From Allocoleopsis franciscana PCC 7113 (lineage in GTDB: Bacteria; Cyanobacteriota; Cyanobacteriia; Cyanobacteriales; Coleofasciculaceae), in the NCBI RefSeq assembly GCF_000317515.1, contig NC_019738.1:967501-1031500 (forward strand): a DNA stretch of 64,000 bases, written 5' to 3'. A program made the translations under genes and the position numbers. This document shows positions 18,000 through 27,326 of this stretch, in pieces. A model generated the notes under the pieces. The model made no database searches and was not told the DNA's origin. It saw only the letters and a list, made by a program, of their open reading frames with translations. The stretch's first letter is position 1. Each line of letters begins with the position of its first letter.

Positions 18000-18385
18000 C
18001 ACGCACTCCAGCGTTGGACAACTAAACGGATGGAACCATCTTCATTCTTCTGTTGCTCAGAAACTTGAAAGCCCTGTTTCTCGGTTTCGTGAATCACCGT
18101 ATGGTAAGCATAACGCTGCGTCACGCGGTTGAGGAAGCCATCCACAGACCAAGACTGTTTCCAATACTGTAAGTCCGCAACGAGTTCATATTCGTTCCCG
18201 TTCCAACTAAAACCGATGTCATAGTCATTTTCTTGTTCAATGACAACTTCGGCATTGCGGGTTTGCCCTTGATAACCACGAACTGAACGAGGCCCAGCTT
18301 TCCAATCAACACCGAGATCGGATAAAGCGGCTTCTAAAGAGGTGAGATTACGGATTTGAGTCTTTATGTTGCTGAAATGTGACAT
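17999..18385 (-). CDS. ycf35: Ycf35 (DUF1257) protein
   Basis: A 128-residue protein beginning MSHFSNIKTQIRNLTSLEAAL, the hallmark N-terminus of Ycf35/DUF1257, which is encoded in red-algal plastids and in cyanobacteria. It continues with the family segment YDIGFSWNGNEYELVADLQYW and ends with IRLVVQRW. The function is not established. It lies between DUF2997 (upstream) and the ferredoxin (downstream, overlapping by one base), a conserved cyanobacterial trio. No membrane segment is seen. Confidence 0.9.
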   Translation of the reverse strand: MSHFSNIKTQIRNLTSLEAALSDLGVDWKAGPRSVRGYQGQTRNAEVVIEQENDYDIGFSWNGNEYELVADLQYWKQSWSVDGFLNRVTQRYAYHTVIHETEKQGFQVSEQQKNEDGSIRLVVQRWSA

Positions 18386-18426
18386 GGCTGTTTATAAAAG
18401 AACTACGCTAGGTTTGACAAAAAAGT

Positions 18427-18642
18427 TTACCAATCGCTGAAAGTCGCGTGAGCAGTAGCTTGGGCTGATTGAGACAGTTTTTGGGCGAAGTAGTCTGAGG
18501 TTGTTTCTTGAGAAACGACTCGTCCTAACTGAGCTTCAATCGCAGCGGTTACCTCGGCGCAAGAGGCTCCGATAATGCCTGTGACTTTTTCTTGGACTCT
18601 ACCATCCGGATAAATGATGAACTCTAAGGTTTCCATGCTCAT
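18427..18642 (-). CDS. DUF2997 small protein
   Basis: A 71-residue protein read from the ATG at 18642 (another ATG two codons later; a longer frame reaches 18666). METLEFIIYPDGRVQEKVTG is the DUF2997 opening, a short beta-rich domain, followed by CAEVTAAIEAQLGRVVSQE. In cyanobacteria DUF2997 genes usually accompany ycf35, as here, 41 bases upstream of it and on the same strand. The function is unknown; co-occurrence with a ferredoxin hints at a redox-linked complex, which is inference. Confidence 0.82.
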   Translation of the reverse strand: MSMETLEFIIYPDGRVQEKVTGIIGASCAEVTAAIEAQLGRVVSQETTSDYFAQKLSQSAQATAHATFSDW

Positions 18643-18936
18643 GATTGATTGCTGGGTAATCCTCAATTCGTGGCTGGAGCAGTGACTTAAGAGCAGTTTT
18701 GGGTGTCTTGCCTTCCCTCAGACGACCACGCTGATTGGCCAATAGCTACTCAATTGAATGAGAGCAACCGCATCACTACTACTCATTTTTAAACAATACT
18801 TAATATTTTACTAGCAGCCTACTCTAGTTTTTAGTTAAGTTTCGCGTATGTTTGGTGTGCAGTCAAGCGACTCAGTTTCCTGAGAAGTGAGCTTTCACAA
18901 AAATATACATAACTAAATTTGAGCTGACTTATATCG

Positions 18937-18967
18937 CCAGGTTGATCTGTAGAGCCAGTGAACCTGG
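18937..18967 (+). promoter_or_regulatory. Inverted repeat upstream of bioU (possible operator)
   Basis: CCAGGTT (18937-18943) and AACCTGG (18961-18967) are perfect complements 17 bases apart, ending 37 bases before the bioU start. The size and place suit a dimeric regulator site or a leader hairpin, but nothing identifies the regulator. The rest of the gap between DUF2997 and bioU is AT-rich and shows no gene. Confidence 0.35.
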
Positions 18968-19004
18968 ATAATTAAAATCTGTTTTATTTATAAACTCAGA
19001 CAAA

Positions 19005-20045
19005 ATGAGTGACAAGCAAGGCATCAATCTAACTGACGCAACAACGACTGATTCCCTCTTCAGCAAACCTGTCAGGGTAGGTGTTTTGGGTTTTGGGGGT
19101 TTGGGGCAAGCCGCCGCCAGAGTTCTGGCACCCAAACGTGAAATGCTGTGGGTGGCAGCCGCCGATCACAAAGGTTATGCCTATGACAGCCAAGGTTTGA
19201 ACCCGAATACCTGCATTGCGACGTACCAGTCTCAGGGTTCAGTGGGTTATTTAGAGCCAACGGGCACTCTCAGCAACCACAGCATTCAAGAGTTAATTGA
19301 AAAAGCTTCTGTAGATGGATATTTCCTCGCGCTGCCGAATTTACCCAATACCTTTATGGCTTCTGTGGCGCGGCAATTTATGCAAGCGGGTTGGCAGGGG
19401 GTTTTGGTGGACGCTCTCAAGCGCACTAGTGCTGTTGAGCAGCTATTATCACTCCGAGAGGAATTGCAAGCGGCAGGAATTACTTACATGACAGGCTGTG
19501 GTGCAACACCAGGGTTGTTAACAGCCGCAGCGGCTTTAGCGGCTCAGAGTTATGCGGAGATTCATAGCGTAAAAATTACGTTTGGGGTGGGAATTGCCAA
19601 CTGGGAAGCTTATCGAGCCACCATTCGGGAAGACATTGCCCACCTTCCTGGCTACAATGTTGAACGCGCTCAGAACATGAGTGATGCTGAGGTGGAAGCA
19701 TTATTGGATGAGACGAACGGCATCCTGCGCTTGGAGAATATGGAACATGCAGATGATGTGATGTTGGAATTGGCTGGGATTTGTCCGCGCGATCACGTCA
19801 CGGTTGGCGGTGTTGTCGATACCCGCAATCCCAAGAAACCCCTGAGTACAAATGTTCAAGTTACAGGTCGTACATTCGAGGGCAAGATCTCGACTCACAC
19901 CTTTACTCTAGGTGATGAGACCAGTATGGCTGCGAATGTCTGTGGCCCTGCGTTTGGTTACCTCAAAGCCGGGATATCGTTACACCAACGAGGCATTTAT
20001 GGTCTGTTTACAGCGGCTGAAGTGATGCCAAAATTTGTTCAGTAG
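19005..20045 (+). CDS. bioU: BioU-type (S)-8-amino-7-oxononanoate synthase (saccharopine dehydrogenase-like)
   Basis: A 346-residue Rossmann protein with [19 protein letters not shown] (23-41). The family was long labelled saccharopine-dehydrogenase-like and is known from Synechocystis as BioU, a suicide enzyme of biotin synthesis that donates the side-chain amine of one lysine to its own intermediate. The matching lysine here is probably K139 in [14 protein letters not shown]; this assignment assumes that the N-terminus is about 15 residues longer than in Synechocystis. [15 protein letters not shown] (165-179) and the C-terminal [12 protein letters not shown] also fit. No other biotin gene is nearby. 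The family call is good; the exact lysine should be aligned. Confidence 0.78.
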   Translation: MSDKQGINLTDATTTDSLFSKPVRVGVLGFGGLGQAAARVLAPKREMLWVAAADHKGYAYDSQGLNPNTCIATYQSQGSVGYLEPTGTLSNHSIQELIEKASVDGYFLALPNLPNTFMASVARQFMQAGWQGVLVDALKRTSAVEQLLSLREELQAAGITYMTGCGATPGLLTAAAALAAQSYAEIHSVKITFGVGIANWEAYRATIREDIAHLPGYNVERAQNMSDAEVEALLDETNGILRLENMEHADDVMLELAGICPRDHVTVGGVVDTRNPKKPLSTNVQVTGRTFEGKISTHTFTLGDETSMAANVCGPAFGYLKAGISLHQRGIYGLFTAAEVMPKFVQ

Positions 20046-20124
20046 AAGTGACAGGTTCAGAGGTTGCAGGTTGCCGATGAGAACGTTCAACTTTCAACCT
20101 TCAACTTTTTAACCTGCTACCCTT

Positions 20125-20715
20125 TCACGCGGGTGGACTTTCAGGAGACAAGCTTTCTATGTTCTCTTCCTTTTCCAAAACTTCTGGAATTTGCATCACA
20201 AAAGGCAAACATCCCCCTAGCAGTCCTCGCTGAATCCGTTCTGGTGTTTCGGGGAATACCACAAACAGGGGATATATGCGATCATTTCCTTCACTAAGAA
20301 TGTGTTGATAGCGAGGAGGCATCAGCCATTCATAGTCTTTGTCTAGCAACACTTGTGTCTGACGCCAGCGACTGAGCAAGTTAGAAAAATCCTCATGGGG
20401 GCGATGAATAAAGATAAAAATTTCAACCCCCATTTTTATTTTCCATTCCGGATCGCACATCACAATAGCCAAGTCACAGGGCAAGCAAACAGCTTCTGGC
20501 GAGGCTGTATAAGTGATGTGGTTTTGTCCGGCAGGAGGTTTGGGATGGCGAATTCGCACAATCGGCAAAGGAATAGTAATTACGCTCTCGTCCGGTCGGC
20601 GCATACTGGGAATCATTTCCAAGTAAGGTCGGTGTTTTTTGAGGAGTGCGATCGCACCATCATGGTGACTAAACTCCGCCAAACTAGCTTCGTAATCAAA
20701 TTGTTTAACAGGCAT
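20125..20715 (-). CDS. Conserved hypothetical protein
   Basis: A 196-residue soluble protein of unknown family. It starts MPVKQFDYEASLAEFSHHDGAIALL and contains alternating beta segments (ITIPLPIVRIRHPKPPAGQNHITYTAS), a core CDLAIVMCDPEWKIKMGVEIFIFIHRPHEDF and the phrase ERIQRGLLGGCLPFVMQIPEVLEKEE. There is no signal or membrane helix. It converges with bioU and precedes the pil operon on the same strand by about 190 bases in the opposite order. The hydrophobic core and its codon use make it a credible gene; the function is unknown. Confidence 0.6.
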   Translation of the reverse strand: MPVKQFDYEASLAEFSHHDGAIALLKKHRPYLEMIPSMRRPDESVITIPLPIVRIRHPKPPAGQNHITYTASPEAVCLPCDLAIVMCDPEWKIKMGVEIFIFIHRPHEDFSNLLSRWRQTQVLLDKDYEWLMPPRYQHILSEGNDRIYPLFVVFPETPERIQRGLLGGCLPFVMQIPEVLEKEENIESLSPESPPA

Positions 20716-20799
20716 TTTTTTGTATTATGAATTGCAATAATTAACCTATTTTTATTAACAGTTGAGCGAATAAATTCAAATCGATTCCTCTGAAAAAAG

Positions 20800-20848
20800 A
20801 GAGGGTTACAACGCACTTGAATATTTAACGCAACGTTGAAAACCCTCT
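20800..20848 (-). terminator. Possible terminator hairpin after pilC
   Basis: AGAGGGTT (20800-20807) and AACCCTCT (20841-20848) can pair across 33 bases, some 60 bases past the pilC stop. The minus-strand text after the distal arm includes a short T-run (the complement of GAAAAAAG). The long loop makes it a weak candidate. Confidence 0.35.
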
Positions 20849-20908
20849 GTGGTGAAAGCTGCTAGGTAACGAAAGAAGTTCTTCGCTGGCTAATGAACGC
20901 TTTAATGT

Positions 20909-22126
20909 CTAGCCCATAGCGTCATACAGCTTAAACAGTGGCAGATACATAGAAAGTAGAATCACTGCCACCATTACTGCCAAAAGAACCATCATGATCG
21001 GTTCGATGAGACTGGTAAGAGCTTTAACGGCTTGCTCTACCTCATCTTCATAAAACTCAGCCACTTTCATCATCATGGAATCTAACTCCCCTGTTTCTTC
21101 ACCGATGCTGATCATCTGAATCGCTAGGAGAGGGAAAACTTGCTCTTTTTGGAAGGCAAGGCTGATCATCCCACCTTGTTGAATCTCAAGCTTGGCTGAC
21201 TCGATCGCATTGGCAATGACTTGGTTACCTGATATATCTCGGACGATATCCATGGAACTCAGGATTGGCACCCCCGAACGAGTCAAGGTTCCAAAAATAC
21301 GACAAAAACGTGCAACCGCTACCTTTTGATTCAAATCGCCAAACAGGGGCATTTTTAATAAGAAGCCATCAATTTGTAGGCGACCAACCGTCGTTTTATA
21401 GTACAACCTAAAGGCCGTGACGACAGCTATGATGATAGCAATTGGGATAATGACTTTCCAGCTTCTCAAGAGGTTACTGATATTAACCATAAATTGAGTT
21501 AAAGCCGGTAACTCTACATCCAGGTCTTTGAAAATTCCCTCAAAGATTGGTATGAGAAATATGGTCATCCCCAAAAAGATGATAATAGCCAAAACTCCGA
21601 CAGTAACGGGGTAAGCCATTGCCGATTTGACTTGGTTTTTCAACCGCGCCATATCTTCCAGAACCTTGGCTAATCGGTTGAGTACCTCGTCAAGGACACC
21701 CCCAACCTCACCCGCTTGCACCATACTGACGTACAGAGTATCGAAGCAATCCGGATGTTTACGCATGGAGTCAGAGAGACTGGTTCCCTGCTGCACCTCG
21801 CCACTGATGGCAAGAAGCGCTTTTTTCAGTTTAGGATTAGGACACTGTTCAGATAAAACGCCGAGGCATCGCACCATAGCCACCCCTGCGTTGACCATTG
21901 CTGCAAATTGGCGTGAAAAAACAGCTTTATCCTTAATCGTCAGCTTACTAAAAGCGGCATTAAGTTCCGAGAAGTCAACGTCTAGGCTGAAGCTTTTCTT
22001 GACAGCTCCAACAGAAGCATACCGATTTTGAAGAATAGTACGAGCTTGTTCGGGAGAGTTCGCTTCGATCTTCTCTTTTTTGGCGTTTCCTCTAGTGTCC
22101 CGAACCTCAGCGATGAAGGTAGGCAT
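20909..22126 (-). CDS. pilC: Type IV pilus inner-membrane platform protein PilC
   Basis: A 405-residue GspF-family protein. Two copies of the T2SSF domain lie at about 70-195 (FSRQFAAMVNAGVAMVRCL) and 272-395 (CRIFGTLTRSGVPILSSMD), with three hydrophobic spans near 170-195, 220-242 and 375-400. Its N-terminal 55 residues are the usual small ARM-type domain. It anchors the PilB and PilT motor ATPases beneath the pilus. It is last in the order pilB-pilT-pilC on the minus strand, 197 bases after pilT, and the gap contains an inverted repeat. Confidence 0.96.
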   Translation of the reverse strand: MPTFIAEVRDTRGNAKKEKIEANSPEQARTILQNRYASVGAVKKSFSLDVDFSELNAAFSKLTIKDKAVFSRQFAAMVNAGVAMVRCLGVLSEQCPNPKLKKALLAISGEVQQGTSLSDSMRKHPDCFDTLYVSMVQAGEVGGVLDEVLNRLAKVLEDMARLKNQVKSAMAYPVTVGVLAIIIFLGMTIFLIPIFEGIFKDLDVELPALTQFMVNISNLLRSWKVIIPIAIIIAVVTAFRLYYKTTVGRLQIDGFLLKMPLFGDLNQKVAVARFCRIFGTLTRSGVPILSSMDIVRDISGNQVIANAIESAKLEIQQGGMISLAFQKEQVFPLLAIQMISIGEETGELDSMMMKVAEFYEDEVEQAVKALTSLIEPIMMVLLAVMVAVILLSMYLPLFKLYDAMG

Positions 22127-22163
22127 AATAGGCGTCTCGATGAAACGAAAGCATCGTTAGATG

Positions 22164-22213
22164 GGTAATGGGTCAGAGTGAATGGGACAAACTTCTACCA
22201 AGTACCCATTACC
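22164..22213. repeat. Inverted repeat in the pilT-pilC gap
   Basis: GGTAATGGGT (22164-22173) and ACCCATTACC (22204-22213) are exact complements 30 bases apart. The unit belongs to the same ACCCATT family as the tandem heptamers elsewhere in the window. It could fold in the pilBTC messenger and adjust pilC expression, or be a simple dispersed repeat. Confidence 0.5.
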
Positions 22214-22323
22214 TCTGACCAACAGACTAGAAATGCAAGAATTAACGGGAATTCATATCAGGCTCAGGATTTAAGGATGGCAATGGGGGTTCTTCCACAA
22301 AACCCATACCTTAACTGGATAAC

Positions 22324-23466
22324 TTAGCGAGCTACTTTAGTCCCTGGAGCAACCTTGGCCCCCATATTTCCGATAGCCGCACTTCCAGCACCGGCCAGAA
22401 TCCGCTGCATCTCTTCAGGTTTGGAACTCTTAGATACAGCCGCTTCAAACGTAATTTGACCTGTTTTAACCAAATGCGCTAACGACTGTTCCATCGTCTG
22501 CATCCCCATTTTTGAACCGGTTTGGATGGCAGAGTAAATTTGAGCTATTTTCCCTTCTCGGATCAAGTTTGCGATCGCAGGGGTTACAATCATGATTTCC
22601 TGCCCCATCACCCGACCAAATTCACCCGGTTTTGGATTTTTCTTGGGTATTAAAGTTTGACTAAAGACGGCAATTAAGGAGTTAGAAAGCTGAGCATTAA
22701 TTTGTTGTTGTTGCTCTGGCGGGAACACGTCGATAATCCGGTTGATCGTCGAAGCAGCCGAACTAGTATGCAGGGTTCCCATCACCAAGTGACCTGTCTC
22801 TGCTGCCGAAATGGCTAGAGAAATGGTTTCCAAATCCCGCATTTCTCCGACCAAAATTACATCAGGGTCTTCCCGCAATGCTGCTTTCAAAGCATTAGCA
22901 AAGCTTTTGGTATCTTCACCCTTTTGGCGTTGATGAACCAAACTTTTAATGTTGGGGAACACATATTCAATGGGGTCTTCAACCGTTAGAATATGTTCGG
23001 GTCGGGTTCGATTAATCAGGTCAACCATTGCCGCCAGGGTGGTGGTTTTACCAGACCCCGTAGGTCCTGTCACCAACACTAATCCTCTTGGTCTTTCACT
23101 CATTTCCCGAACAATATCGGGTAAATTCAACTGGTCAAAGTTAGGGATTTTGGAAGACAACGCCCTCAAGCAAGCCGCATAGTAACCCCGTTCTTTATAG
23201 ACATTGACGCGGAAGCGAGCCAATCCCTTAACTCCATAAGAACAATCTAATTCCCAATTCTGCTCTAACTCCTTGCGTTGGGTATTATTGAGCATACTGA
23301 AGATCAGTTTCTGACATTCGTGGGGGGTCAGGGGGTCTTCGTGAATGGGCTGGAGTTTTCCACTAATGCGGAAGTAGACGGGGGCACCGGATTGAATGTG
23401 CATATCTGAGCCACCCATTTCAATCAACTGCTCCATCAAGTCTTCAATCATTAGTTCCATTGCCAT
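22324..23466 (-). CDS. pilT: Pilus retraction ATPase PilT
   Basis: A 380-residue secretion ATPase. The P-loop GPTGSGKT is at 134-141, the Walker B region reads DPDVILVGEMRD, the His box HLVMGTLHT and the C-terminal retraction motif AIANLIREGKI. It powers pilus retraction and hence twitching and phototaxis. GGAG sits about nine bases before the ATG at 23466. It is preceded by pilB with a 96-base gap and followed by pilC. Confidence 0.97.
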   Translation of the reverse strand: MAMELMIEDLMEQLIEMGGSDMHIQSGAPVYFRISGKLQPIHEDPLTPHECQKLIFSMLNNTQRKELEQNWELDCSYGVKGLARFRVNVYKERGYYAACLRALSSKIPNFDQLNLPDIVREMSERPRGLVLVTGPTGSGKTTTLAAMVDLINRTRPEHILTVEDPIEYVFPNIKSLVHQRQKGEDTKSFANALKAALREDPDVILVGEMRDLETISLAISAAETGHLVMGTLHTSSAASTINRIIDVFPPEQQQQINAQLSNSLIAVFSQTLIPKKNPKPGEFGRVMGQEIMIVTPAIANLIREGKIAQIYSAIQTGSKMGMQTMEQSLAHLVKTGQITFEAAVSKSSKPEEMQRILAGAGSAAIGNMGAKVAPGTKVAR

Positions 23467-23562
23467 GGCTCTGTCTCCTTCGTAATTATTGGTTCACCGT
23501 TGTTGAGTATGAGTTGTTAGTTGGAACAAGAATTTATCCGTTCACAACTAACAACTATATTT

Positions 23563-25560
23563 TTAGTCCTGAAAACGAGGGGTCATGCAGTAAGGACAGT
23601 CTAACCACTCTTGTTGTAATGTGGCTGAGCAAGTCCGACAAGAGAGGGAACTCTTACGTTTGGCTTTGCGTTCGGCTTCTAACCCTGAATCGGTAAAGGT
23701 CACACGTTCCACTTCATCGAGTGTCGTGTAGCCTTGCTGTACCAGATTTAAGCTATAGGCTAATAAAGTGGTCATTCCCTCTTCTACAGCGGCTTCCTTC
23801 AGTCGCTCGGCTGGAGCAGCTTCGTTGATTAAGGTTTGAAGGCGATCGCTAATACGCATGACTTCATACACACCAACACGTCCTTTGTAGCCAACACCAT
23901 TACACTTTTGGCAAAGTTTACCTTTAGCTCTGGCCTCGGCGATTTCATCGGGTTGTAGGGTGTTGGCTTTATAGAGCATGATTTCGCCTTCACGGGAGGT
24001 CGATAGACCAAAGCGAGCTAATTCGGCAGAGGTTGGCACATAAGTAATGCGGCACTCGGAGCAAACACGTCGAATCAATCGTTGCGCCAAGACGCCCAAC
24101 AGAGCATTGGAAACCATGAAGGGTTCAACGCCCATTTCGTCTAATCGTGGGATCGCACCAGCCGCGTCGTTTGTGTGAAGCGTGGTGAGTACTAAGTGAC
24201 CCGTGAGTGCCGCTTCAATCGCCGTTTTAGCGGTTTCCTTATCCCTTGTCTCACCGACCAGAATCACGTCTGGGTCTTGTCGCAAAAAAGACCGTAGAAT
24301 CGAGGCAAAGTCCATGCCCTTCTCGCGCAGCACCTGCACCTGAGTAATACCCGCTAAGGAATATTCAATAGGGTCTTCCGCCGTACTGATATTGATTCCA
24401 GGGTCATTCCGTTCCGCCAGCATCGAGTATAAGGTTGTGGATTTACCCGAACCCGTGGGTCCTGTTACCAAAATCAGGCCAAACGGACGGTTTGCCATAT
24501 CCCTGACCATTTGCAGCGTATCTTGGTCAGTGATTAACTTATCCAAACCTAGTTGGGTTTGCTCGTTGTCCAAAATTCGTAGAACAACTTTTTCGCCATA
24601 GCGGCTGGGCAAGGTACTAACGCGAAAGTCAACTTTGCGACCCTGGTACATCCGCCGAATTTTACCGTCTTGAGGCAGTCGTCGTTCGGCAATATCCAGC
24701 TCTGCCATAATTTTGAAGCGAGCCGACACCGCTGGAGTGATTTTCTTCGGTAAAGGCTCGAATGCTTGGCGCAGCACCCCATCTTTCCGGAATCGGATGC
24801 GTAAAGAATTCTCTTGCGGTTCGACGTGAATATCTGAAACGCCCTCTTGCAGTGCCTTGGCAAGAACTTTATTAACCAAGTTAATCACAGGAGCATCTTC
24901 TGCTCCCCCCACATCCAGCTCAGCTTCTTCGTCCGGTGCATCGGATAATGTATCTAGGCTGTCGATATTCTGTAGGTCTTGTTTGACATCTACAGCTTGT
25001 TCAACCTCCATCTGCTTTTGCTTGGCCAGCTTTTCATCAAGGTACTTGGAGATGATCTGCTGATAGTCTTCTTGGGTAATGACCATCCTTTGCAGCGAGA
25101 TTCCCTGAGGTCGCAAGATGCGGTTAAGATCATCCTGAGCATCGAGATTATCCGGGTCTACCATCGCCACCAGCAGCGATGGAGGTTGGGTTTCATTCTT
25201 CGATAGCGGGACTAGGCGATAGCGACGACAAATATCAATGGGGAGCAGTGTGTCAATTAGTTGACCCACTTGATTGGTAGCAATGTCATTAATTTCCGGA
25301 TCGAGAGATTCAACCCCGTAAAGAACTTTTAGCTCAAATAACTGCTGTTTCTTATATTGCCGCAGTAAGTCGGGGGAAAGCTGACGCCCCGTCATGGATT
25401 CGAGAATTTCTGTCAGGGGTCTTCCTGACTTGCGGGATTCCACCAACGCATTCTGCATCTGGTCGGTGTCAACGTAACCCGCTGCAATCAAAGATTTACC
25501 AAAGGGCGAAACCTCGTTGCGAACGATCAGGGCACGTCGTTGTGATGAGGAGTTAGTCAT
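23563..25560 (-). CDS. pilB: Pilus extension ATPase PilB
   Basis: A 665-residue GspE/PilB ATPase. The N-terminal MshEN-type domain occupies about 20-165, the P-loop GPTGSGKS 367-374, and Walker B is DPDVILVGETRD. The zinc tetracysteine is CSEC ... CQKCNGVGYKGRVGVYEV. It hydrolyses ATP to extend pili. An additional cysteine pair module at the extreme C-terminus (CRTC ... CPYC) follows a basic stretch and looks like a small zinc ribbon, known in cyanobacterial PilB but absent from most proteobacterial ones. First gene of the pil operon, divergent from grpE. Confidence 0.96.
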   Translation of the reverse strand: MTNSSSQRRALIVRNEVSPFGKSLIAAGYVDTDQMQNALVESRKSGRPLTEILESMTGRQLSPDLLRQYKKQQLFELKVLYGVESLDPEINDIATNQVGQLIDTLLPIDICRRYRLVPLSKNETQPPSLLVAMVDPDNLDAQDDLNRILRPQGISLQRMVITQEDYQQIISKYLDEKLAKQKQMEVEQAVDVKQDLQNIDSLDTLSDAPDEEAELDVGGAEDAPVINLVNKVLAKALQEGVSDIHVEPQENSLRIRFRKDGVLRQAFEPLPKKITPAVSARFKIMAELDIAERRLPQDGKIRRMYQGRKVDFRVSTLPSRYGEKVVLRILDNEQTQLGLDKLITDQDTLQMVRDMANRPFGLILVTGPTGSGKSTTLYSMLAERNDPGINISTAEDPIEYSLAGITQVQVLREKGMDFASILRSFLRQDPDVILVGETRDKETAKTAIEAALTGHLVLTTLHTNDAAGAIPRLDEMGVEPFMVSNALLGVLAQRLIRRVCSECRITYVPTSAELARFGLSTSREGEIMLYKANTLQPDEIAEARAKGKLCQKCNGVGYKGRVGVYEVMRISDRLQTLINEAAPAERLKEAAVEEGMTTLLAYSLNLVQQGYTTLDEVERVTFTDSGLEAERKAKRKSSLSCRTCSATLQQEWLDCPYCMTPRFQD

Positions 25561-26307
25561 AGCGGCTGAGAGTATTTCCTTTCGTTACAAGTTATTCTCT
25601 TTCTTCACAAATCCTTCTCAAAAGGAGGGTTTAAGTCGTGTTTGAGAAGCTGGCATCAGGGTTATAAAAGTCCACTGACACTTTGAGATGACTCTAGTTA
25701 CCGTAAGAAAGGCTCTTTCCTTAAGCTGGTTGCGTTGTAGCCCCGTTGGGGAAGAACTTTTCTTTCGTGAGTCCTGTCGGATGCTTTCCGCACTGTGATT
25801 ACAAATATCCTGACAAAGATGAAAAGCTTATTTTCATCCGATAAAGTGAACTTGATAAAATGGGAGAAGCTAGCACGAGCAGCATTATTCATTATGTAGA
25901 ATATTCTGATAATAGCTTTTACTAACTTGCGCTGGCACAACTCTCACCAAACATTTTTACCGACAGGGATGCAGAATCCTTAGGTCTATGGACGACACCG
26001 ACAAGAACAAATAGTGTCTAGAGGGACACTAGGGTGCTACATTGGGTGAGAAGCGCAATGGTGTTACATCTGTAAGGATATAAAGATGGGCAAACATGCT
26101 GGCATCTGGACGTAGCTCCCGCGTCTGCCCCCTGAATCAGCGAGCCGTATTCAGCCGGGGCACATTAAAATCTGAAGAAGTCGCGATCCCGCGCCTAGGC
26201 GTAGCACTTCTTGTAGATTACAAGAAACTTTTAGGGATCGGGTTGCTAGTGGACAACAATTAAGATCGCCAGTACTAGCAGTCTTTGTAAGTGGGGATGA
26301 GTAGAGC
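25561..26307. other. Divergent pilB-grpE regulatory region
   Basis: A 747-base gap between two divergent operons must hold both promoters. An 80-codon minus frame (25698-25940) has no family features and I do not accept it. The grpE-proximal half is rich in potential RNA hairpins and is listed separately. No CIRCE element is found. Confidence 0.5.
26127..26226 (+). promoter_or_regulatory. Structured leader upstream of grpE with competing hairpins
   Basis: Three pairings are visible. GCCCC-CTGAAT (26127-26137) pairs with ATTCA (26149-26153) and GGGGC (26157-26161). AAGAAGT (26175-26181) pairs with ACTTCTT (26206-26212). TTCTTGTA (26208-26215) pairs with TACAAGAA (26219-26226) across a 3-base loop. 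The last two share bases 26208-26212 and so exclude each other, as in attenuators or RNA switches. CGCCTAGGCG inside the second loop is a perfect palindrome. Only a TTTT follows, so a translational or processing role is as likely as termination. Confidence 0.4.
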
Positions 26308-27093
26308 ATGATCGACGAAGAAAATCAGCCAGATAGTACTTCACAGCCGACGAATGAGGCTGCCGATAGCCAAAGTGTGAGCGATCAACAAGCGGTCGTA
26401 GCGGAAGGTGGATTGGTAGATTTAGAATATCCATCGGCTGTTGAGGAAGAAACGGCTGAGTCAACAGCGGTATCGGCTAAGACCGAGGGAGAAGCCCAAG
26501 AAGCCACTCAAGCCGCTGCGGATCTGCCGTTAGCCGGTGGAGAGTTAGAGGCTATCCTAAAGTTGAGGCAGGAAAATGACGCATTGAAAGCTCAATTAGA
26601 AGAACTTAATCAACAATCCGAGTCATTCAAGACTCAATCCATGCGAATTGCCGCAGATTTCGATAACTTCCGCAAGCGTACAACGAAAGAGAAAGAGGAT
26701 TTAGAACAACAGATCAAGCGAGTTACGCTGAGTGAGTTATTACCCGTAGTGGATAATTTTGAGCGGGCGCGATCGCAAATTAAGCCCCAAGATGATGGAG
26801 AAATGGGCATCCACAAAAGCTATCAGGGAGTTTATAAACAGCTAGTGGACTGCCTTAAACGCATTGGAGTGTCTGCCATGCGCCCCGAAGGAAAAGAATT
26901 TGATCCCAATCTCCACGAAGCCGTGATGCGGGAGGCGACGAACGAATACCCAGAAGGTGTGGTTATCGAACAGCTAGTACGAGGATATTTCTTGGGTGAG
27001 CGTGTTCTACGCCATGCGATGGTTAAAGTTGCCTCCGCACCGGAAACTCCCAGTGAGGAATCGGATGAAAGTCAAGCTAGCTCTCCTGAATAA
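26308..27093 (+). CDS. grpE: Nucleotide exchange factor GrpE
   Basis: A 261-residue GrpE. The first 85 residues are acidic and disordered. A long coiled coil ([19 protein letters not shown]) leads into [20 protein letters not shown] and [11 protein letters not shown], and the beta domain ends in [10 protein letters not shown] ... [13 protein letters not shown]. It releases ADP from DnaK. It is the first gene of grpE-dnaK-dnaJ-tusA-rsgA, with dnaK starting 233 bases later. Start ATG 26308. Confidence 0.97.
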   Translation: MIDEENQPDSTSQPTNEAADSQSVSDQQAVVAEGGLVDLEYPSAVEEETAESTAVSAKTEGEAQEATQAAADLPLAGGELEAILKLRQENDALKAQLEELNQQSESFKTQSMRIAADFDNFRKRTTKEKEDLEQQIKRVTLSELLPVVDNFERARSQIKPQDDGEMGIHKSYQGVYKQLVDCLKRIGVSAMRPEGKEFDPNLHEAVMREATNEYPEGVVIEQLVRGYFLGERVLRHAMVKVASAPETPSEESDESQASSPE

Positions 27094-27203
27094 ACCCGTC
27101 ACAGGAGTAAAGCGTTAGGGTCAAAGTTGCTGCTCTTTGGGATTCGGTGGTAACCTCAGAAGAAGGTACCCTAAAAACCTAAGGGGCAGGATGCATTAAC
27201 CAT

Positions 27204-27257
27204 CCTTTGGTGTCAGGCTTGATTGACGATAAGTCTACAAGAGTGCTCGACCAAAGG
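27204..27257 (+). promoter_or_regulatory. Inverted repeat in the grpE-dnaK spacer
   Basis: CCTTTGGT (27204-27211) and ACCAAAGG (27250-27257) are exact complements, 38 bases apart, ending 69 bases before dnaK. It may form a leader hairpin or RNA-processing site separating grpE from dnaK expression. A TTGACA at about 27301 lies too close to the dnaK ATG to be its -35 box. Confidence 0.35.
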
Positions 27258-27326
27258 AAGGTTGGTTCTAGTACCCGCTTTAACTTAAACGTAAACAACT
27301 TGACATAATATTTAAGCCGAAGCCCT

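Noticed and set aside
25698-25940. 80-codon minus-strand frame upstream of pilB
   Set aside because: Composition looks random, no motif or ribosome site is evident, and it falls in a promoter region.
27241-27249. GAGTGCTCG in the dnaK leader, recalling half of a CIRCE heat-shock operator
   Set aside because: The matching TTAGCACTC half is absent at the required 9-base distance, so no CIRCE element is present.
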